The translations under genes were made by a program, and so were the position numbers. A DNA stretch of 64,000 nucleotides from positions 124,001 to 188,000 of the forward strand of contig NZ_LLZG01000231.1 of assembly GCF_001509475.1 (NCBI RefSeq). Direction: 5' to 3'. Of this stretch, positions 26,250-35,255 are shown piece by piece (the stretch's first letter is position 1; each line of letters opens with the position of its first letter). The notes beneath the pieces are model-generated. The model ran no database searches, was not told the origin of the DNA, and saw nothing but the letters and a program-made list of their open reading frames with translations. This DNA is from Streptomyces regalis (GTDB taxonomy: Bacteria > Actinomycetota > Actinomycetes > Streptomycetales > Streptomycetaceae).

Positions 26250-27041
26250 TCACGCGGTGGCGCCGGCCGCACGCCGGCCGGCGAACCGTATGTGCTGGGA
26301 CACGGCGTCGGCCGTTGCGGACACCAGGGGCAGCAGCTTCGCCGGTCGGAACGTGTCCGCCTGTGCCACCACGCCGACCGCCGCGACCACGGTTCCGTCG
26401 GCGGTGCGCACGGGAAACGCGACGGCGCTGCACTCCGGGTCCGGCGTGCGGTGCGTCACCGCGTAGCCCTCGCGCCTGACCTTGGCCAGGGCCTGCCGCA
26501 GTGCCGGTCCATGGGTCAGCGTCGTCGGCGTGTACGCGCGCAGCGGCCCCGCGCAGACCTCGTTCTGGACGGCCTCGGCGGCGTGGGCGAGCAGGACCAG
26601 CCCCGTGGCGCTGGCGTGCAGCGGCACGCGGTCGCCTGACTCGGCGCAGGACATGAGGGCGTGGGGCCCGTTCACGGCGAACGAGAGGCAGAGTCCCTCG
26701 ACGCGGTCGCGGATCACGAGCAACGCCCCGGCCGAGGTGCGGGCGTGGAGTTCCATCAGGTGCGGCTGAGCCACCTCGGCGAGCGGTGAGCAGCGCGGCG
26801 CCAGGGTCCCCGTCTCCCAGAGTCGCAAGCCGATGCTGTAGCCGCCCTCGTCGCTTCTCTCCAGGGCTCCCCAGCCGTGCAGCTTGTTCACGATGCGGTG
26901 TGCCGTCGCGAGCGGGAGCCCCGAACGTCGGCTGATATCGCTGAGTGTCAGGGTGCGGTTCTGCCGGTCGAATGCGCCCAGAACGCTCAGGGCGCGGTCG
27001 ACGACCGAGCGTTCCGGCGTGCCGGCATGGGGCATGGTCAT
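26250..27041 (-). CDS. IclR-family regulator
   Basis: The 263-residue protein has an N-terminal winged HTH (VVDRALSVLGAFDRQNRTLT, SDISRRSGLPLATAHRIVNKL) and an IclR ligand domain (about 90-255) with GDRVPLHASATGLVLLAHA and a central AVAFPVRTADGTVVAAVGVV. The start is an ATG at 27041 with AAAGGAA upstream; a second ATG lies two codons in. It is divergent from the AraC-type gene, and the two may share control of the neighbouring region. It is similar in layout to the second IclR gene at 29954-30799, so the pair may be paralogues. Confidence 0.88.
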   Translation of the reverse strand: MTMPHAGTPERSVVDRALSVLGAFDRQNRTLTLSDISRRSGLPLATAHRIVNKLHGWGALERSDEGGYSIGLRLWETGTLAPRCSPLAEVAQPHLMELHARTSAGALLVIRDRVEGLCLSFAVNGPHALMSCAESGDRVPLHASATGLVLLAHAAEAVQNEVCAGPLRAYTPTTLTHGPALRQALAKVRREGYAVTHRTPDPECSAVAFPVRTADGTVVAAVGVVAQADTFRPAKLLPLVSATADAVSQHIRFAGRRAAGATA

Positions 27042-27178
27042 CCCGTCTGGTTCCTTTCATCTGCACGTGAGGCGAGCATGTCGACTCGTGCATGCGCCGG
27101 AGGTGGATCCGGCAACGGGCGGCCACCGCTATACTTCAATCTTCAAGAGGTGTGAGAAAGGTTGTTTCCGGAAGTCCT

Positions 27179-28117
27179 ATGGTCGATTTCGCCTCATTGT
27201 CGATCCCCGTCGTTCCCTACACGCCGGTCTGCCGACCGGGAATCGGCATCGCAGTGACGTCTTACCGGGAACTGCTGACGTGGTCTTCGAAGGAGTTCCT
27301 CGCCGCCCCGCATCGGGTCGAATTCCACCAGATCCTGCTGGTCGATGAGGGTTCGGGAACTTTCTCACTCGACTCGACGCGCTTCGAGTACGGCCCTGGA
27401 AGCCTGTTGTGGATCCGGCCGAACCAGGTGATCCAGTCCGCACCGCAACCCGACCTGAAAGCCGACCTCGTCATGTTCACCGAGGCGTTCCCCCTGCGCA
27501 TGAACCCCTTCATGGCGATGCTCGACGATGTGCTGCGGCCCTCGCACTGGAGGCTGAGGGAGGCCGAGCGGGCCGACCTCGGGCGCGTCCTCGACCTGAT
27601 GCGGGACGAATTCCGGCGTGTCGACCAAGGGTTGGGGGAGGACATCCTCAAACACCTGCTGGCCGTCTTCCTGCTGGCCATCGATCGGATATGCAGGTTA
27701 CGGCGCGAGAGTGACGCCCCGTTTGACGGCCATGCACGGGTCGACCTCGACAACGGCTGGGGCGAACTCTTCCTGAGATTCCGGCAGGAGGTGGACCGCT
27801 CTTACCGCACGACCCGCCGGGTGGAGGACTACGCCGCCGCGGTCAACTGCACGACCCGGGCCCTGGCCCGCGCGTGCCGGGCCGTGGCCGGCACCACCGC
27901 CAAGGATCTGATCGACGCCCGGGTGGCTCTGGAAGCGCGCCGCCTGCTCGCGCACACGCGCCTGCCCATCGCCGCCGTGGCCCGGCAGCTCGGATTCACT
28001 GAGGTAACCAACTTCACCAAGTTCTTCATACGCCGGGTCGATATGACGCCCGGGGCTTTTCGGCGCAGTCACAACGCACCTATTCAGCCACAGAGAAACG
28101 CCGCCCAATGGCTTTGA
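27179..28117 (+). CDS. AraC-family transcriptional regulator
   Basis: The 312-residue protein has an N-terminal cupin-like sensing domain (FHQILLVDEGSGTFSLDSTR, GSLLWIRPNQVIQS) and a C-terminal AraC HTH pair (about 205-300: VEDYAAAVNCTTRALARACR, ALEARRLLAHTRLPIAAVAR, LGFTEVTNFTKFFIRRVDMT). The ATG at 27179 begins MVDFASLSIP; the frame is open further upstream. It is convergent with fabF across a strong bidirectional hairpin. It may sense a ligand and activate its own or nearby genes. Confidence 0.88.
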   Translation: MVDFASLSIPVVPYTPVCRPGIGIAVTSYRELLTWSSKEFLAAPHRVEFHQILLVDEGSGTFSLDSTRFEYGPGSLLWIRPNQVIQSAPQPDLKADLVMFTEAFPLRMNPFMAMLDDVLRPSHWRLREAERADLGRVLDLMRDEFRRVDQGLGEDILKHLLAVFLLAIDRICRLRRESDAPFDGHARVDLDNGWGELFLRFRQEVDRSYRTTRRVEDYAAAVNCTTRALARACRAVAGTTAKDLIDARVALEARRLLAHTRLPIAAVARQLGFTEVTNFTKFFIRRVDMTPGAFRRSHNAPIQPQRNAAQWL

Positions 28118-28123
28118 GACGAC

Positions 28124-28154
28124 GTTACCGGCCGGTTGTTCACCGGCCGGTAAC
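28124..28154. terminator. bidirectional hairpin terminator
   Basis: A perfect 13-bp stem (GTTACCGGCCGGT / ACCGGCCGGTAAC) with loop TGTTC lies between the convergent araC-type and fabF genes, followed by AT-rich TAATTT. It probably ends the araC transcript and may serve fabF from the other side. Confidence 0.75.
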
Positions 28155-28305
28155 TAATTTCGCGCAGATCTACGCCCGTAAATTCACTGGTCTTTCCACT
28201 CTCCGGAAGGGCCGTTGATTACGATTCGGAGCTCTGGGGAGACTGTGATCTGCATGCTTCGGGCGGCCAATCCCGAAAGCAGCATCAGGCGGCAGCCACC
28301 GAAGT

Positions 28306-29568
28306 TCAGACCGTGCGGAAGGCGAGCACCACGTTGTGGCCGCCGAAACCGAACGAGTTGTTGAGGGCCGCGATCGGCCCGTCGGGGAGGGCCCGGGGCT
28401 CGTCACGGACGATGTCCGCCTCGACCTCCGGGTCGAGGACATCGATGTTGATGGTCGGCGGGGCGAGCCGGTGGTGCAGGGCGAGGACCGTCGCCACGGT
28501 CTCGACGCCACCGGCCCCACCGAGGAGATGCCCGGTCATGGATTTCGTGGCCGACACCGCCACATGCTCCATGGCGTCACCGAGCACCTTGCGCAGCGCC
28601 TTCACCTCGGCCACGTCGCCCTTGGGGGTCGACGTCGCGTGGGCGTTGACGTGCACGATCTCCGTCGGCTTCAGATCGCAGGAGTCCAGCAACCCGGTGA
28701 GCGCGGCGGCGATGCCCCGGCCGGTCGGCTCCGGTTGTGTGACGTGGTGGCTGTCGGCGGAGAGCCCTTGCCCGACGGCCTCCGCGTAGACGCGGGCACC
28801 GCGCCGCGCGGCATGCTCCGCCGCTTCGAGTACGACGATGCCGGAGCCCTCACCGATGACGAAGCCGTCCCGTGCCGCGTCGTACGGGCGCGAGGCCGCG
28901 GCCGGGTCCTCGTTGCGCTTGGACATCGCCATCATGTTGCCGAAGCCGGCCATGTTGAGCGGGTGGATCGCCGCCTCCGTGCCGCCGGCGACCACGATGT
29001 CGGCCCGGCCCGTGCGGATCATGTCGATGGCGTATCCGACCGACTCGGAGCCCGAGGCGCACGCGCTGACGGGTGAGTGCACCCCGGCCCGGGCATTGAG
29101 GTCCAGTCCGACGTTGGCACCCTGCGTGTTGGGCAGCATCATCGGGATGGTGTGGGGGGAGACCTTGCGAACACCCTGGTCCCGGAGGATGTCGTACTGC
29201 TGGAGCAACGACGTCACCCCTCCGATGGCGGAGGAGATGACCACGCCGAGCCGGTCGGGGTCGACGGAGCCGTCTGTGCCTGCCGGGGCGGTGAAGCCCG
29301 CGTCGGCCCACGCCTCGCGCGCCGCGATCAGGGCGAACTGGGTGGAACGGTCGAGCTTGCGGGCTTCGGTCCTGGACAGGTGCTCGGTGGGCTCCACCGC
29401 GATCTCCGCGCCTATCCGCACCGGGGTCTCGGCGGCCCATGCGTGCGTCAGCAGCCGCACTGCGGAGCGGCCGGCCAGCAGCCCCTGCCACGTGGTCGGA
29501 CTGTCACCGCCCAGCGGTGTGGTCGCTCCGACTCCGGTCACGACCACCTTGCGATCTGTCGAGTGCAT
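28306..29568 (-). CDS. fabF: beta-ketoacyl-ACP synthase II (FabF-like)
   Basis: The 420-residue condensing enzyme has the full KAS II triad: the Cys in PVSACASGSES, the first His in VHVNAHATSTPKGD and the second in KSMTGHLLGGAGGVE, plus C-terminal NNSFGFGGHN. It extends acyl chains by decarboxylative Claisen condensation with malonyl-ACP. I chose the ATG at 29568 (GGAG 10 bases upstream) over an in-frame GTG at 29577. The only companion is an ACP gene 19 bases upstream; there is no FabD, FabH or chain-length factor. That isolation and the PKS-oxoamine synthase 6 kb away suggest a secondary-metabolic acyl starter role rather than housekeeping. Confidence 0.9.
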   Translation of the reverse strand: MHSTDRKVVVTGVGATTPLGGDSPTTWQGLLAGRSAVRLLTHAWAAETPVRIGAEIAVEPTEHLSRTEARKLDRSTQFALIAAREAWADAGFTAPAGTDGSVDPDRLGVVISSAIGGVTSLLQQYDILRDQGVRKVSPHTIPMMLPNTQGANVGLDLNARAGVHSPVSACASGSESVGYAIDMIRTGRADIVVAGGTEAAIHPLNMAGFGNMMAMSKRNEDPAAASRPYDAARDGFVIGEGSGIVVLEAAEHAARRGARVYAEAVGQGLSADSHHVTQPEPTGRGIAAALTGLLDSCDLKPTEIVHVNAHATSTPKGDVAEVKALRKVLGDAMEHVAVSATKSMTGHLLGGAGGVETVATVLALHHRLAPPTINIDVLDPEVEADIVRDEPRALPDGPIAALNNSFGFGGHNVVLAFRTV

Positions 29569-29587
29569 GAGAATCACTCCAAAGTCG

Positions 29588-29833
29588 TCAGCGGTTGGCG
29601 AGGATGTAGTCGATGGCGTCGCTCACGGTCTTCATCCGGCCGGCGGCCTCGTCCGGGATGGTGACCCCGAACCTCTCCTCCGCGGCGACCACGACCTCGA
29701 CCATGGACAGGGAGTCGACGTCGAGATCGTCGGCGAAGGACCTGTCGGGCAGAACCTCGTCGGGTGCGACTCCGGCGATCTCGTTGACGATGGTGGCCAG
29801 GCCGCTGAGGACTTCTTCCTGTACGGCGTTCAT
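29588..29833 (-). CDS. acyl carrier protein
   Basis: The 81-residue discrete ACP has the phosphopantetheine motif DLDVDSLSMVEVVVAAEERF (serine in DSL) and FGVTIPDEAAGRMKTVSDAI. It carries acyl chains as thioesters for the FabF-like enzyme encoded just downstream. The ATG at 29833 has a purine-rich GGAGAC upstream. It forms a two-gene unit with fabF and lies 120 bases downstream of an IclR gene on the same strand. Confidence 0.92.
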   Translation of the reverse strand: MNAVQEEVLSGLATIVNEIAGVAPDEVLPDRSFADDLDVDSLSMVEVVVAAEERFGVTIPDEAAGRMKTVSDAIDYILANR

Positions 29834-29953
29834 GTGCGTCTCCTCTACTCGTGATGGCGTTGCTCTCGGTAAGCCGGCTTCTGTGGGCAGGGCGGCATGG
29901 GTCCCTGGGGGGGGGCTTCAGCTCGCGGGGCGGGGCGTCGGGACGTGCGGGCT

Positions 29954-30799
29954 CTACGCGCCGGCGTCCTGGGTCCGTGCGGCGCGGGGCCGGGCTGCTC
30001 GCGCGGGCGTCGGTGGTGCTCCGCTCCGGGGCGCCCGGAGGGGAGCGAGGTTCCGGGAGATCTGCCGGGCGGCCGCCATCAGGGGGCCGACGGTGCGCCG
30101 GACGTGCTCGACGGTCTCACTGCCGGTGATCAGACCGACGGCACCCACGACGACCCCATTGCCGTCACGGATCAGCGTGGCGATCTCCACGACCCCCTGC
30201 AGCAACTCGCCGTGGGACACGGCGAACCCCTGCCGCCCGGCCTTCTCCACGAGGCCGCGCAGGGCGGAGGGGTCGGTGACGGTGCGCTCCGTGTACCGGC
30301 GCAGGCCGCCGACGTAGATCTCTTCCTGGACGGTGGAGCCGGCGTCGGAGAGGAGGACTCTTCCGCAGGCCGTGGCATGGAGGGGGAAGCGGTGCCCTCT
30401 GGACCACGACCGGTGCAGCGGCCTGACGCCGCCCGAGACGCTCTCCAGGCAGATTCCTTCGTTTCCGTCCCGCACGGAGAGCAGGACGGCGCAGCGTGTC
30501 ACGGAACGCAGCTCGAACATGGACGGGATGGCTGCTCCGCGTAATGCGGAATGTCTGGGGGCCAGCAGGGAGATTTCCCAGAGTCGGACACCGATGGTGT
30601 ATTTATTGCCCTCCGCGCGTTCCAGAGCTCCCCAGGAAACGAGTTTCGATACAATACGGTAGGCGGTGGCCACCGGTATTCCTGACCGCCTGCTGATCTC
30701 GCTCACGGTCAGCGTCGCCTTGCCGACGTCAAAGGCGCCCAGGACGCTCAGAGTGCGCTCCACGACCGAACGATCCGCCGGGGTGTCTGAGGTGGACAT
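29954..30799 (-). CDS. IclR-family regulator (second)
   Basis: The 281-residue protein has an IclR wHTH (VVERTLSVLGAFDVGKATLT, SEISRRSGIPVATAYRIVSK) and an effector domain with GHRFPLHATACGRVLLSDAG and ATLIRDGNGVVVGAVGLITG. The C-terminal 30 residues are Ala/Arg/Pro-rich and probably disordered. It lies directly upstream of the ACP-fabF pair on the same strand and downstream of the nitroreductase gene, so it is well placed to regulate the biosynthetic block. Confidence 0.88.
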   Translation of the reverse strand: MSTSDTPADRSVVERTLSVLGAFDVGKATLTVSEISRRSGIPVATAYRIVSKLVSWGALERAEGNKYTIGVRLWEISLLAPRHSALRGAAIPSMFELRSVTRCAVLLSVRDGNEGICLESVSGGVRPLHRSWSRGHRFPLHATACGRVLLSDAGSTVQEEIYVGGLRRYTERTVTDPSALRGLVEKAGRQGFAVSHGELLQGVVEIATLIRDGNGVVVGAVGLITGSETVEHVRRTVGPLMAAARQISRNLAPLRAPRSGAPPTPARAARPRAARTQDAGA

Positions 30800-30919
30800 T
30801 CGACGGCACCCCCCTTCTTCATGTTTTCTTGTCTGTCGAACAGCAGAAACACTGCCACCGGGAATCAGGGTCCTGTCCGCCCGGTCCGGTGGATGCCGAA
30901 GCGGGCGGACAGGAGGAAT

Positions 30920-31942
30920 TCACGAGGGCATGTCCTCCGTCCGCTCGCGGCGAGGATGGCGGGGGCGTCCCGAGGGATCGGTCGCGGGATAGCCCACCCG
31001 GAAGAAGACCAGCGGACGCTCCCCGTCCCGGGCTCCGCACAGCCGGGTCAGGTCGTCGACCGTGTCGGGACAGTCGATGACGTGGCTCTGCGGATGGACG
31101 TAGATCCCCTCCCGGAAGAGGTCCAGCCAGAGCCGGGTCACCAGCCGGCCGGCCTCGACCTCGCTCGCCGGATCGTCCTCCTTGCCGAGGACGACCATGA
31201 CGACACCGTCGCCACTGGTCGCGCTGGAGGACAGGACGGTGAGCAGCCGGACGAGTCCCAGCGGGCGCAGCGCCCGGTACACGACAGGGGCGAAGAACAT
31301 CCGCATGGCCGCGGCTTCGGCCTTGCTCAGGACCAGCATCACGTCGTTGAGCCCGTCCCGCCGGTAGTCGGGGTGGCGCGGGCTGAGCCTGGCCCAGGCC
31401 AGCAGCTCGGCGGCGATCCCGGCATCGCCGAAGAACCAGTGGTAGGCCCGGACGAGGAGCGGCCGGGCGGCATCCGTGGGCACGACGGCCACCCGGAAAC
31501 CGGCCGTCTCGGCGGTCTCCAGGGACCGGTCGATGGTGGGCCGAGGCACCTGCTCGGGTGTCCAGGACCCTCGCCATACGCGCCGCGCCTCGACGTCGGC
31601 CACCGAGCGGGTGCTCGGTTCGAGCCATGCGTCGGGCACGATCCGCCCCACCCGGGCGGCGGTGGTGTCGTGGTCGGGCTCGAAACGCAGGGCGATTCCG
31701 GCCTCGGCAGCGCAGATCAGCAGGGTCTCGATATAGGTCCCCAGCGACAGCCTGAGGTCCCGGTGCGACGGGTCACTGGGGCCCAGCGCGTACTCCGTGC
31801 GCCAGCCGACCTCGATGTGGTCGGGGCGGTACCGCAGGTCCCAGGGCTGGGTGTTGTGGGCGTTCGCGGCCCGGGCCGCGGTGACGGCGACCTCGCGAAG
31901 ACGGGCGAGGGGGTATGTGGATGCGCTCTCGGTCTCGGTCAC
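30920..31942 (-). CDS. nitroreductase-like flavoprotein (Acg type)
   Basis: The 340-residue protein has the Acg-like nitroreductase pattern: LREVAVTAARAANAHNTQPW (FMN phosphate-binding Asn/Thr), GPSDPSHRDLRLSLGTYIET, VARRVWRGSW-type arginines, and SATSGDGVVMVVLGKEDD followed by EAGRLVTRLWLDLFREGIYV. Such proteins bind FMN in long, often degenerate folds and may store flavin or reduce substrates. The GTG at 31942 overlaps the stop of the MMPL gene (GTGA), so the two are translationally coupled. It may modify the exported product. Confidence 0.78.
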   Translation of the reverse strand: MTETESASTYPLARLREVAVTAARAANAHNTQPWDLRYRPDHIEVGWRTEYALGPSDPSHRDLRLSLGTYIETLLICAAEAGIALRFEPDHDTTAARVGRIVPDAWLEPSTRSVADVEARRVWRGSWTPEQVPRPTIDRSLETAETAGFRVAVVPTDAARPLLVRAYHWFFGDAGIAAELLAWARLSPRHPDYRRDGLNDVMLVLSKAEAAAMRMFFAPVVYRALRPLGLVRLLTVLSSSATSGDGVVMVVLGKEDDPASEVEAGRLVTRLWLDLFREGIYVHPQSHVIDCPDTVDDLTRLCGARDGERPLVFFRVGYPATDPSGRPRHPRRERTEDMPS

Positions 31943-34197
31943 GGCCGCGATCCCGTCGTCTGAGGCTCGGTTGCGGAGGTGGGGTGCGGGGTGGGGGCCG
32001 GTGCCGGTTCCTCCTCGGCGGACTCCCTGATGCCGAACCGGCGGTGGAGCGCCTTGAGCGGGGCCGGAGCCCACCAGTTGTAGGGGCCGACGGCGCGCAT
32101 GAAGGCCGGCACCAGCACCCCGCGCACCAGGACGGCGTCGAGGACGATGGCGAGCCCGGTGGCCAGGCCGTACATCTTGATCAAGGAGACACCGGAGCTG
32201 AGCATGGCGAAGAAGGACACCGCGAGGATTGCCGCGGCGGCGGTGATGACGGGGCCACTCGCGCCGAGTCCCTCGCGTACGGAGCTCTCCAGCCGGCCGG
32301 TCCGGTCGTGGCGTTCCTTGATCCGGGCGACGAGGAAGACCTCGTAGTCCATGGACAGGCCGAAGGCGATGCAGAACATCAGCACCGGCATGGACACCGC
32401 CAGCGGCGACGGGGTGAAGCCGAGCAGGCCGGACAGGTGGCCGTCGACGAAGATCCAGACCGCGACGCCGAGGATGCCGAGGAGGCTGAACGTGTTGAAC
32501 ACCAGCGCCTTGACGGGCATCAGCACGCTGCCGGTCAGCAGGAAGAGGAACAACAGGCTCAGCACGCTGATCAGGATGATGGCCAGGGGCAGTTTGGCCG
32601 CGATGGAGTGGGTGATGTCCACCAGCTGGGCCGCCTGACCCCCGACCAGAACCTCGCTGCCGCCGGGCGGTTCGACCGCGCGGACGTCCCGGGCCAGGTC
32701 GCCGCCCTTCTCGGAGTACGGGACCACGTCCGTCTGGACCTGGAGCCGGACCGCGCCCCTGTCCCGGAAGGCAGCGGCCGTCCGCGGGTCGAGCGCGGTG
32801 ATCTGGGAGCCGTCCTGGAACACGCCGGCGGCGCTGACGACCCGGGTGACGCCGGCGGTCCCGGAGAGGTCCGCGGAGTACCTCTCCAACTCGGCCTCCG
32901 TTCCCTTCCACTTCTCGGAGACCACGTTCAGCGCGCGGTCGTCGCCGACGCCGAAGTCGTCGCGCACGGCCTCGGTGACCAGACGGCTCTCGGAGCCGGT
33001 GGGCAGCACCCGCTCGTCCGGTACGCCGAACTGCGCGCCGGCGAACGGCACCGCCATGATCAGCAGCAGGGCGATCACCGGGGTGGCGAACAGGGCCGGG
33101 CGCCGGAAAGCGAGGCCCGCCATGCGGCCCCAGAAGGTCTCCGCGGCAGGGATCGACCGGGTGCGCCGACGACGGCCGAGAGCGTCGATCCTGTCGCCGA
33201 GCAGGACCAGGGACGCGGGCAGCAGGAACAGGGAGCCGAGGACGGCCCACAGCACCACCGCGATGCCCGCCAGTGCGAAGGAGCGCAGGAAGTACTGGTC
33301 GAAGACGAGCAGCGTGGCGAGGGCGGCGCCGACCACGCCACCGCTCACGGCCACCGTACGGCCGGCGGTCGCGCGGGTGATGCGCAGCGCTTCGGCGTTG
33401 CTGCGACCGGCCGCGCGTTCCTCCCGGTAGCGCGTGACGATCAGCAGGCTGTAGTCGACCGAGAGGCCGAGGCCGAGCGCGGTGATCAGGTTGACGGCGA
33501 AGACCGACACGTCGGTGAAGTGCGCGGCGACGTTGACGGCGGCCAGCGCCCCGACGATGGTGAGCACGGCCAGGAGCATCGGCAGCAAGGCGGCGATCAG
33601 CCCCCGGAAGACGATCACGAGCAGCAGCAGGGTGATCGGGATCGCGATGGTCTCAGCCGCGATGATGTCCTTCTCGACCTGCTTGTTCATGTCGTTGTTG
33701 ATCGCGGTGATGCCGCCGAAGGACACCCGGACCGCACCGTCGGGGTCCGACAGTTCCTCGTGCAGATCGTCGGCGGTCCGCATGCTCTCGTTCTCGTCGC
33801 CGTCGACCCGGACGAGGATCAGTCCCGCGTCACCGGAGCGCAGGCTCTTGTCGCGCGTGTCGAAGTAGGAGGCGACCACCCGGGTGCCGGATGTGCCGGA
33901 GATCGTCTTGTCGATGACGTCGGCCTCGGCACGGGCCGCGGCGCCGTCTGCTCCGTCCTCGGGGTCCTCGACCAGGATGACGAGATTGGGCTGGCTGCCG
34001 GGAAAGGAGCGTTCCAGAGCCTCGGCGGCGGCCACCGAGTCGGAGTGCGGGTCGTCGAACCCGCCGGACTTCAGATTGGCCAGCACACCGGCGCTCGCGG
34101 CGCCGGCGACCAGCAGGAACAGTAATCCGGCGAGAAGCGTGAACCAGGGGCCGCGGCGGTTCTTCCTGTCGCTCCCGGACGGCACCGAAGTGACCAT
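31939..34197 (-). CDS. MMPL-family (RND-type) exporter
   Basis: The 752-residue membrane protein has two six-helix halves, each preceded by a large extracytoplasmic loop. It includes NLITALGLGLSVDYSLLIVT with the family's conserved GLxxDY, the second-half CIAFGLSMDYEVFLVARIKE, and the TRATAGRTVAVSGGVVGAAL helix. MMPL proteins export lipids and lipophilic metabolites using the proton gradient. The ATG at 34197 has AAAGGAACC upstream. Divergent tetR lies 330 bases away across an array of palindromes, the classic layout of a drug/lipid efflux pump with its own repressor. It is the probable exporter for the PKS-oxoamine synthase product. Confidence 0.92.
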   Translation of the reverse strand: MVTSVPSGSDRKNRRGPWFTLLAGLLFLLVAGAASAGVLANLKSGGFDDPHSDSVAAAEALERSFPGSQPNLVILVEDPEDGADGAAARAEADVIDKTISGTSGTRVVASYFDTRDKSLRSGDAGLILVRVDGDENESMRTADDLHEELSDPDGAVRVSFGGITAINNDMNKQVEKDIIAAETIAIPITLLLLVIVFRGLIAALLPMLLAVLTIVGALAAVNVAAHFTDVSVFAVNLITALGLGLSVDYSLLIVTRYREERAAGRSNAEALRITRATAGRTVAVSGGVVGAALATLLVFDQYFLRSFALAGIAVVLWAVLGSLFLLPASLVLLGDRIDALGRRRRTRSIPAAETFWGRMAGLAFRRPALFATPVIALLLIMAVPFAGAQFGVPDERVLPTGSESRLVTEAVRDDFGVGDDRALNVVSEKWKGTEAELERYSADLSGTAGVTRVVSAAGVFQDGSQITALDPRTAAAFRDRGAVRLQVQTDVVPYSEKGGDLARDVRAVEPPGGSEVLVGGQAAQLVDITHSIAAKLPLAIILISVLSLLFLFLLTGSVLMPVKALVFNTFSLLGILGVAVWIFVDGHLSGLLGFTPSPLAVSMPVLMFCIAFGLSMDYEVFLVARIKERHDRTGRLESSVREGLGASGPVITAAAAILAVSFFAMLSSGVSLIKMYGLATGLAIVLDAVLVRGVLVPAFMRAVGPYNWWAPAPLKALHRRFGIRESAEEEPAPAPTPHPTSATEPQTTGSRP

Positions 34198-34402
34198 CAC
34201 ACGGGGTTCCTTTCTTCAGCTGTGCCCATGAGCCGGTCAGAAGTCGGCCCGGGGCTGAGGTCGGTCGAACGGGGAGTGGCTGCAACGGGACCGACGGCCG
34301 GATGCGGGTGAGAAGCACGGCGATGTGCTGTGGACGCGGGCCGAGCGGCCGCCTGTCAGCCGCTGAACACGGCAAACGGGGGCGTGATGAGCACCCTTTC
34401 GG

Positions 34403-34528
34403 AGAGCAGTGCTCTATCCGGAGAGCAGTGTTACAGCGAACACTGCTTCAGTGCAAGAGCACTGTTCTCTGAATGAGAGCAGTGCTCTCCTACTTGGGCA
34501 GTGCTCTCGTCAGTGGCAGACTGCTCTC
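34403..34528. promoter_or_regulatory. array of about seven TetR-like operator palindromes
   Basis: In 126 bases I count AGAGCAGTGCTCT (34403-34415, perfect), AGAGCAGTGTTAC (34422-34434), CACTG-CTT-CAGTG (34441-34453), AGAGCACTGTTCTCT (34456-34470), GAGAGCAGTGCTCTC (34475-34489, perfect), CAGTGCTCTC (34499-34508) and GCAGACTGCTCTCC (34516-34529). Their centres (34409, 34428, 34447, 34463, 34482, 34501, about 34521) are mostly 19 bases apart. The last touches the tetR start codon. Most likely the adjacent TetR binds cooperatively here to control itself and the MMPL operon. Confidence 0.75.
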
Positions 34529-34529
34529 C

Positions 34530-35255
34530 ATGGGAGTCATCCAAGGAGCCAAGGAGCGGGCCCGCGCCGAGGTCGCCGGCGCCATCAAGGACCAGGCGCG
34601 CATGCAGCTCGCTGCCGAGGGTGCGGCGCGACTCTCGCTGCGTGCGGTCGCACGCGAGCTGGGGATGGTCTCGTCGGCGCTCTACCGCTACTTCCCGAGC
34701 CGGGACGATCTGCTCACGGCGCTCATCGTCGACGCGTATGACGCCATCGGCGAGGCTGCGGAGTCCGCCTTCGTCAAGGCCGGGGCCGCGGATCCGCTGC
34801 ACGCCTGGGGTGGGGTCTGCCGCGCCGTGCGCGGCTGGGCGCTGGCTCATCCGCACGAGTACGCGCTGATCTACGGTTCGCCCGTGCCCGGCTACGCCGC
34901 CCCGCAGGACACCGTGGCCCCGGCCTCCCGGGTTGCCCTGGTCCTGCTCGCGGTGGCGGAGGCCGCCCATGAGGCCGGCGCCCTCACCGAGCCGGACCTT
35001 CCGGCGGCGGACTGCGACTCGGTCGTCGCCGAGGAGATCCGCCAACTGCTCGAACAGCCCGACCGCACCCTTCCGGCAGCGGTCGCGCCGCGGCTGGCCG
35101 CCGCCTGGGCGCAGCTCTTCGGCCTGATCAGCTTCGAGGTGTTCGGGCAGTTCAACCAGGTGATCGACGACCGCGACACCCTCTTCGAGAAGACGGTCGT
35201 CGCGCTTGCCCACCAGGTCGGTCTGCGCTCCACGGGGTCGGGCGCCGGGACCTGA
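34530..35255 (+). CDS. TetR/AcrR-family regulator with WHG-type C-terminal domain
   Basis: The 241-residue protein has the HTH AAEGAARLSLRAVARELGMV, SSALYRYFPSRDDLLTALIV (landmarks SSALYRYF for the recognition helix) and a C-terminal domain like TetR_C_13/WHG (HAWGGVCRAVRGWALAHPHE, YALIYGSPVPGYAAP, AWAQLFGLISFEVFGQFNQV). The ATG at 34530 sits directly at the edge of a palindrome array, which argues for tight autoregulation. It lies between the divergent MMPL exporter operon and the PKS operon and could govern both. Confidence 0.9.
   Translation: MGVIQGAKERARAEVAGAIKDQARMQLAAEGAARLSLRAVARELGMVSSALYRYFPSRDDLLTALIVDAYDAIGEAAESAFVKAGAADPLHAWGGVCRAVRGWALAHPHEYALIYGSPVPGYAAPQDTVAPASRVALVLLAVAEAAHEAGALTEPDLPAADCDSVVAEEIRQLLEQPDRTLPAAVAPRLAAAWAQLFGLISFEVFGQFNQVIDDRDTLFEKTVVALAHQVGLRSTGSGAGT

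Noticed and set aside
31915..34125. Long open frame opposite the MMPL gene (and similar long frames opposite the PKS and permease genes).
   Set aside because: High GC content leaves antisense frames open by chance. The predicted products are Gly/Arg/Asp-rich with no domain, and the opposite strand encodes a complete known protein.
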